This document shows, one piece after another, positions 62,087 through 64,000 of a stretch of 64,000 bases of DNA. The translations under genes were made by a program, and so were the position numbers. The stretch is from Flavobacterium hydatis (lineage in GTDB: Bacteria; Bacteroidota; Bacteroidia; Flavobacteriales; Flavobacteriaceae): contig NZ_JPRM01000042.1 of NCBI RefSeq assembly GCF_000737695.1, positions 1-64,000 of the forward strand, in the 5' to 3' direction. Position 1 is the first letter of the stretch. Every line of letters begins with the position of its first letter. The notes below the pieces were generated by a model, which saw only the letters and a program-made list of their open reading frames with translations, made no database searches and was not told the DNA's origin.

Positions 62087-62593
62087 CTATTTCTTGTCTT
62101 TTTCCTCTATTACAACAACCTTTTTAGTAACTCTAAATTCATGGGTAATAATCCTATCCATGGGTTCTCCGTTTTTGACTTTAGCTCCATTCTCAATCAT
62201 AACTTCATCGATTATCAAACCATCTATATAATTTAAACCTAACTTATCAAATCGAATATCATATAAAGGAATCAATCTGTTATTTCTTGCTCCAAATGTA
62301 TCTGTTACTATTTTTTTTAAAGATTCATCCCCATAATTTATGTCTTGATTTTTTAAATATGTAAAATAAACGTATCTGATATTTTTAATATCATCAAAAC
62401 TAGTCGTAATAGTATCCAAATCATCTTTATAATTTATTTTTCCATCATAAAGCTCATTTACATATACTGTATCAGGAAAAATAATACTTATTTCTGCATT
62501 TATATTTTGCTCATTTTTCACTGTCTTTTTCTCATCCTTACATGAAATTAGCAGTAAAAAGCTTATCATTAAAAAAAATTGTAGCTTATTCAT
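62087..62593 (-). CDS. Lipoprotein of a tandem paralogous family (member A)
   Basis: This 168-residue protein has an SPII signal (LLLISCKDE) and the family core IIFPDTVYVNELYDGKINY, LDTITTSFDDI, RLIPLYDIRFDKLGLNY, DEVMIENGAK. It is closely related to the protein running off the window at 63470-64000 and more distantly to the one at 62992. Its ATG overlaps the TGA of an orphan coding tail by ATGA at 62590-62593, as a toxin-immunity pair would. Confidence 0.65.
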   Translation of the reverse strand: MNKLQFFLMISFLLLISCKDEKKTVKNEQNINAEISIIFPDTVYVNELYDGKINYKDDLDTITTSFDDIKNIRYVYFTYLKNQDINYGDESLKKIVTDTFGARNNRLIPLYDIRFDKLGLNYIDGLIIDEVMIENGAKVKNGEPMDRIITHEFRVTKKVVVIEEKDKK

Positions 62594-62709
62594 GGTTTAT
62601 AGTAATCTAATCTTTGTTGAAGTTCTCTATTGTTTGAATTTCTTTCTTCTGCTGCTCTTAAATATTTTTTACGATTAATACCGATTAAACCTGTCTGAGA
62701 AGGATTAAT
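62590..62709 (-). pseudogene. Orphan coding tail overlapping lipoprotein A
   Basis: 39 codons without a start (NPSQTGLIGINRKKYLRAAE ... RLDYYKP), stop overlapping the next ATG by four bases. The basic, helical sequence is typical of a toxin C-terminus. It shares TG(L/F)IG with the tail at 62892. A TAA just upstream cuts it off from any larger frame. Confidence 0.45.
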
Positions 62710-62713
62710 TTAT

Positions 62714-62901
62714 CTACCATAAATTTAATTTATTTGATATATAAATAATCCCTAATAGTATAAAAGCAATACCTCCTGCATAACCTTAAAGTTTATACTC
62801 ACTAATGGATATGAAGGTGGTCTTTTTGACATAAAAACAATAATCACTATTCCAAAAATTATCATTAAAACTCCTATTCCTATATTTTCTATCACTTCCA
62901 T
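62714..62901 (-). pseudogene. Two-helix membrane protein gene with one-base deletion
   Basis: The ATG at 62901 reads one helix (MEVIENIGIGVLMIIFGIVI, ending FMSKRPPSYPLVSINFK), then the frame breaks at AACTTTAAGG. The shifted frame continues with a second helix (GYAGGIAFILLGIIYISNK) to a TAG at 62714. The length of 188 nt is one short of 63 codons, as for loss of an A from AAA. The start overlaps the end of the orphan tail at 62892. Confidence 0.55.
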
Positions 62902-62999
62902 AATTTATTGTTTTTTTGATTCCATTTACCGTAACCGATAAAACCAGTGCTGTAATTGCACATATTCGAACGATCGAGTACATTACCTCTTTTAATCAA
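62892..62999 (-). pseudogene. Orphan coding tail overlapping the two-helix gene
   Basis: 35 codons without an ATG (NVLDRSNMCNYSTGFIGYGK ... NNKLWK, TGA), overlapping the next gene's start by ten bases. It is cut off upstream by a TAG next to the stop of the preceding lipoprotein gene. The STGFIG motif matches QTGLIG in the tail at 62590. Confidence 0.45.
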
Positions 63000-63483
63000 C
63001 TACATACACCTCTTTCGAGAATAAACAATCACTTGTTCTTAATATCATTTTATCTGGTGGTATATTTTTTTGGTTTTTCAAAAATTTATTATCTCGTATG
63101 ACTATATTTAGTATTTGCTTACCTTTTTTTTCAAAAACAGCTTTAAACTCAAATTTACCCGTATTTAATGTATCAACATAAGACAATAAACGATTATTAT
63201 TTACTTCATTATAATTGGCAAGTTCTTTGTTTATACTAGTTGATAATACAAGTACTAAAAACCTGCTACTAGTTATAGTAGAATCAATATTACTCACATC
63301 ATATTGAAGTTTACCATCAATAACTTTATTTACTTTTACAGTATCAGGAAAACTACTAAACAAAATTTTACTTTTACTTAAATTATTTTTTAATGCTTCT
63401 TTTAAATTTTCATCATTTTTCTTATTACACGAAATAATAATCAATGCAATAAATACATATCTATTTATTTTAAAAATTTGTTC
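62992..63483 (-). CDS. Lipoprotein of the tandem family (member B)
   Basis: A 163-residue lipoprotein with SPII signal (FIALIIISCNKKN) and the shared FPDTVKVNKVIDGKLQY and DSTITSSRFLVLVL blocks, but a divergent C-terminal half. The start overlaps the end of member C by 14 bp. A longer frame reaches an ATG at 63525, but that would place 14 extra residues before the signal peptide, so 63483 was chosen. Confidence 0.62.
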   Translation of the reverse strand, partial: EQIFKINRYVFIALIIISCNKKNDENLKEALKNNLSKSKILFSSFPDTVKVNKVIDGKLQYDVSNIDSTITSSRFLVLVLSTSINKELANYNEVNNNRLLSYVDTLNTGKFEFKAVFEKKGKQILNIVIRDNKFLKNQKNIPPDKMILRTSDCLFSKEVYVVD

Positions 63484-64000
63484 CATGTTTTTTGTTGTCT
63501 GCCCGATTGTTTCTTTCAATAACATAAACCCCCCTAGTTAACCTAAATTTATCAGTAATAATTCTTGTCATAGATTCACCTTTATCATTTTTAGCACCAT
63601 TTTCTATCATCACTTCATCTGTTATAAATCCATCAAAATAATTCAATCCTAACTTATCAAACTTAATATTATATAATGGAATCATTCGATTCGATTCTGC
63701 TACAAATGTATCTTTCGCAACCTTATTCAAATAATCATCTCCATAACTTTTATCTTTAGTTATTAAAAAAGCATATTCTAAAAATCTTGCCTTTTCTACA
63801 TCCTCAAGACTTGTTGTAATAGTATCTAAATAATTTTCATAATCTATTCTTCCATTATAACTCTCATTTACATATACTGTATCAGGAAAAACTAGTGTTA
63901 TTTTATATTTATTTTTAGCTGCCTCTGTTTCTTCCGTTTTTCTTATTTCCTTTATTTCTTTTTTACAAGCTATTAATAACGAAAATACAATTATTGAAAA
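63470..64000 (-). CDS. Lipoprotein of the tandem family (member C), 5' end beyond window
   Basis: The frame is open from the window edge at 64000 (177 codons) to a stop at 63470. It enters within the signal peptide (VFSLLIACKKE) and continues with VFPDTVYVNESYNGRIDY, LDTITTSLEDV, RMIPLYNIKFDKLGLNYFDG and DEVMIENGAK, matching member A throughout. Only the start codon and first few residues lie outside. It is the first of three related genes in a row, coupled to member B by a 14-bp overlap. Confidence 0.65.
   Translation of the reverse strand, partial: FSIIVFSLLIACKKEIKEIRKTEETEAAKNKYKITLVFPDTVYVNESYNGRIDYENYLDTITTSLEDVEKARFLEYAFLITKDKSYGDDYLNKVAKDTFVAESNRMIPLYNIKFDKLGLNYFDGFITDEVMIENGAKNDKGESMTRIITDKFRLTRGVYVIERNNRADNKKHGTNF

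Noticed and set aside
62786..62983. 65-codon minus-strand frame
   Set aside because: It crosses the frames of an orphan tail and a broken membrane gene whose sequences read better in other frames.

Overview
The window is AT-rich chromosomal DNA from a member of the Bacteroidota, most likely Flavobacterium or a close relative. The evidence is the gene content (grasp-with-spasm peptide maturases, a fused branched-chain dehydrogenase E1, NodT-type efflux, many SPII lipoproteins, CRP/FNR paralogues), promoters of the TAnnTTTG type, and starts with weak Shine-Dalgarno signals. No rRNA, tRNA, CRISPR array, transposase or phage gene is visible.

Layout. 0-4.7 kb: the start of a collagen-like surface protein and three AraC-type regulator paralogues. 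4.9-7.2 kb: a MarR-controlled operon with a DapB-like reductase and an EamA exporter, with two perfect operators flanking the promoter. 7.2-15.3 kb: hairpin repeats, an outer-membrane porin, then a catabolic operon (FGGY kinase, SDR, MFS permease, FAD-linked dehydrogenase) opposite an RpiR regulator; its make-up resembles the uncharacterised ygcU/ygcW/ygcE/yqcE genes of E. coli. 15.3-18.5 kb: an NTF2/DJ-1 fusion, an exported chorismate mutase and a zinc-ribbon membrane protein.

18.7-22.9 kb holds a RiPP cluster of the grasp-with-spasm type: a 47-residue double-glycine precursor, an ATP-grasp maturase, an overlapping 60-residue protein, a SPASM protein and a ChaN/EreA-like lipoprotein. 23.8-29.6 kb is an RND efflux operon. 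30-44.5 kb is mostly metabolic: GNAT, BCKDH E1 fusion, 2OG-Fe oxygenase, SUI1, nucleoside phosphorylase, DinB, VOC, a cytosolic solute-binding protein, a transglutaminase, CRP/FNR, an LpxA-like acyltransferase, and a paired TPP decarboxylase and flavin amine oxidase. 44.5-45.3 kb is a non-coding island of nested inverted repeats. 45.3-57.8 kb carries an ABC-F ATPase behind a structured leader, a PadR/HAAS/serine-hydrolase operon, two more CRP/FNR proteins, a Gdx/SugE exporter and several lipoproteins.

57.8-64 kb is unlike the rest. It is packed with small minus-strand lipoprotein or membrane genes. At least four genes are broken by a stop codon or a one-base shift, and short orphan coding tails end at or just before the start of the small genes. 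This is the pattern expected of a decaying array of toxin tips and immunity genes of the polymorphic-toxin kind. The toxin body is not in the window, so this reading is an inference.

A second genome-scale signal is an element of about 84 bp present three times (4.9, 39.1 and 58.5 kb). Its flanks are conserved, and its central hairpin arms change together, indicating selection on structure.
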